Shown here: positions 41,738 to 41,956 of the stretch, piece after piece
Position numbering within the stretch: position 1 is the first letter of the stretch
Layout of the letters: each line of letters begins with the position of its first letter
NCBI GenBank assembly: GCA_945868575.1
Contig: CAMBMH010000015.1
Span: 1 to 41,956 of the forward strand
Origin: Singulisphaera sp. GP187
GTDB lineage: Bacteria > Planctomycetota > Planctomycetia > Gemmatales > Gemmataceae
DNA: 41,956 bases
Direction: 5' to 3'
The notes under the pieces: generated by a model
Told to the model about the DNA's origin: nothing
The model's database searches: none
Seen by the model: only the letters and a program-made list of their open reading frames with translations
Position numbers and translations under genes: made by a program

Positions 41738-41956
41738 CCGATTTACCTCTCAAAAAAGACCAAGCCAAACGGGGATCCCTTTCGCGATTTCATATTGTCG
41801 GTTCTGTCGCAAAATGCCTTTTTCCGGCCTTCGAAGGGTGAGGGGAATATCCCCAAAGCTCATTCCAATCGAGTTCGAAAGCACCTTGCCAGGAAATTGT
41901 CCAGATGGATCACTTGGACAAGCGAAACACCGAACAAACCCGGCTTTGCATCCGTG

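Larger units (their letters stand above)
41382..41956. other. 575-base stretch without an ordinary gene
   Basis: No protein of a known family is found on either strand up to the window edge. The stretch contains a minus-strand hairpin with T-run (41508-41542), a 63-codon minus-strand frame (41546-41737) and a weak promoter pair (41740-41768), treated as separate entries. The rest, to 41956, shows nothing that I can name; it may be the leader of a gene outside the window. Confidence 0.5.

Overview
The window looks like chromosomal DNA from a Planctomycetota bacterium, probably the Gemmatales/Gemmataceae side. This is inferred from gene content, not from any search: signal-peptide-bearing exonuclease/endonuclease/phosphatase proteins, PQQ-like and NHL propellers, HEAT-repeat secreted proteins, c554-like multiheme cytochromes and a cyclic-nucleotide-binding ferredoxin. 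No tRNA, rRNA, CRISPR array, insertion sequence or prophage gene was recognised.

Left part (1-16.9 kb). A minus-strand run codes for a terpene-cyclase-like repeat protein, a NicO-type Ni/Co exporter with a His-rich loop, a TauE/SafE permease and two exported EEP phosphodiesterase-like proteins. It is tightly spaced and looks like one operon. Then come prolyl-tRNA synthetase (minus) and a divergent phosphatidylserine decarboxylase (plus). A second minus-strand operon codes for a cysteine-rich NHL-type propeller, a Tat-exported PhnD-like binding protein with six cysteines and a PQQ-type propeller. The last two are joined through an A9 tract in a way that suggests frameshifting or a length-variable tract. 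A HEAT-repeat secreted protein, a GT39-type glycosyltransferase and a pirin follow.

Centre (17-28.2 kb). After a secreted protein of unknown function, five tightly packed plus-strand genes form the most striking part of the window: two paralogous pentaheme cytochromes, a five-helix membrane protein with two H-X13-H pairs (a di-heme b signature), a membrane-anchored decaheme cytochrome, and an 856-residue cytoplasmic protein that joins two split cyclic-nucleotide-binding domains to a four-cluster ferredoxin of the DmsB/NrfC kind. Together they could carry electrons across the inner membrane between the cytoplasm and a 20-heme periplasmic chain, possibly under nucleotide control. A Tat-exported protein of unknown function follows.

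Right part (28.2-42 kb). A hairpin separates the convergent class I fumarase. Next, on the minus strand, are an exported thioredoxin-like protein, thymidine kinase, glutamyl-tRNA reductase (hemA) and a HemX/CcsA-like membrane protein. The last two overlap by ATGA, which puts haem synthesis close to the large multiheme operon. Enolase has a clear intrinsic terminator. A second GT39-type transferase, an unknown helical protein, a small membrane protein, a HAD phosphatase and a NYN-domain nuclease follow. Between 39.2 and 39.43 kb there is a set of strong palindromes. The last 575 bases hold no ordinary gene but may encode a short minus-strand transcript that ends in an intrinsic terminator.
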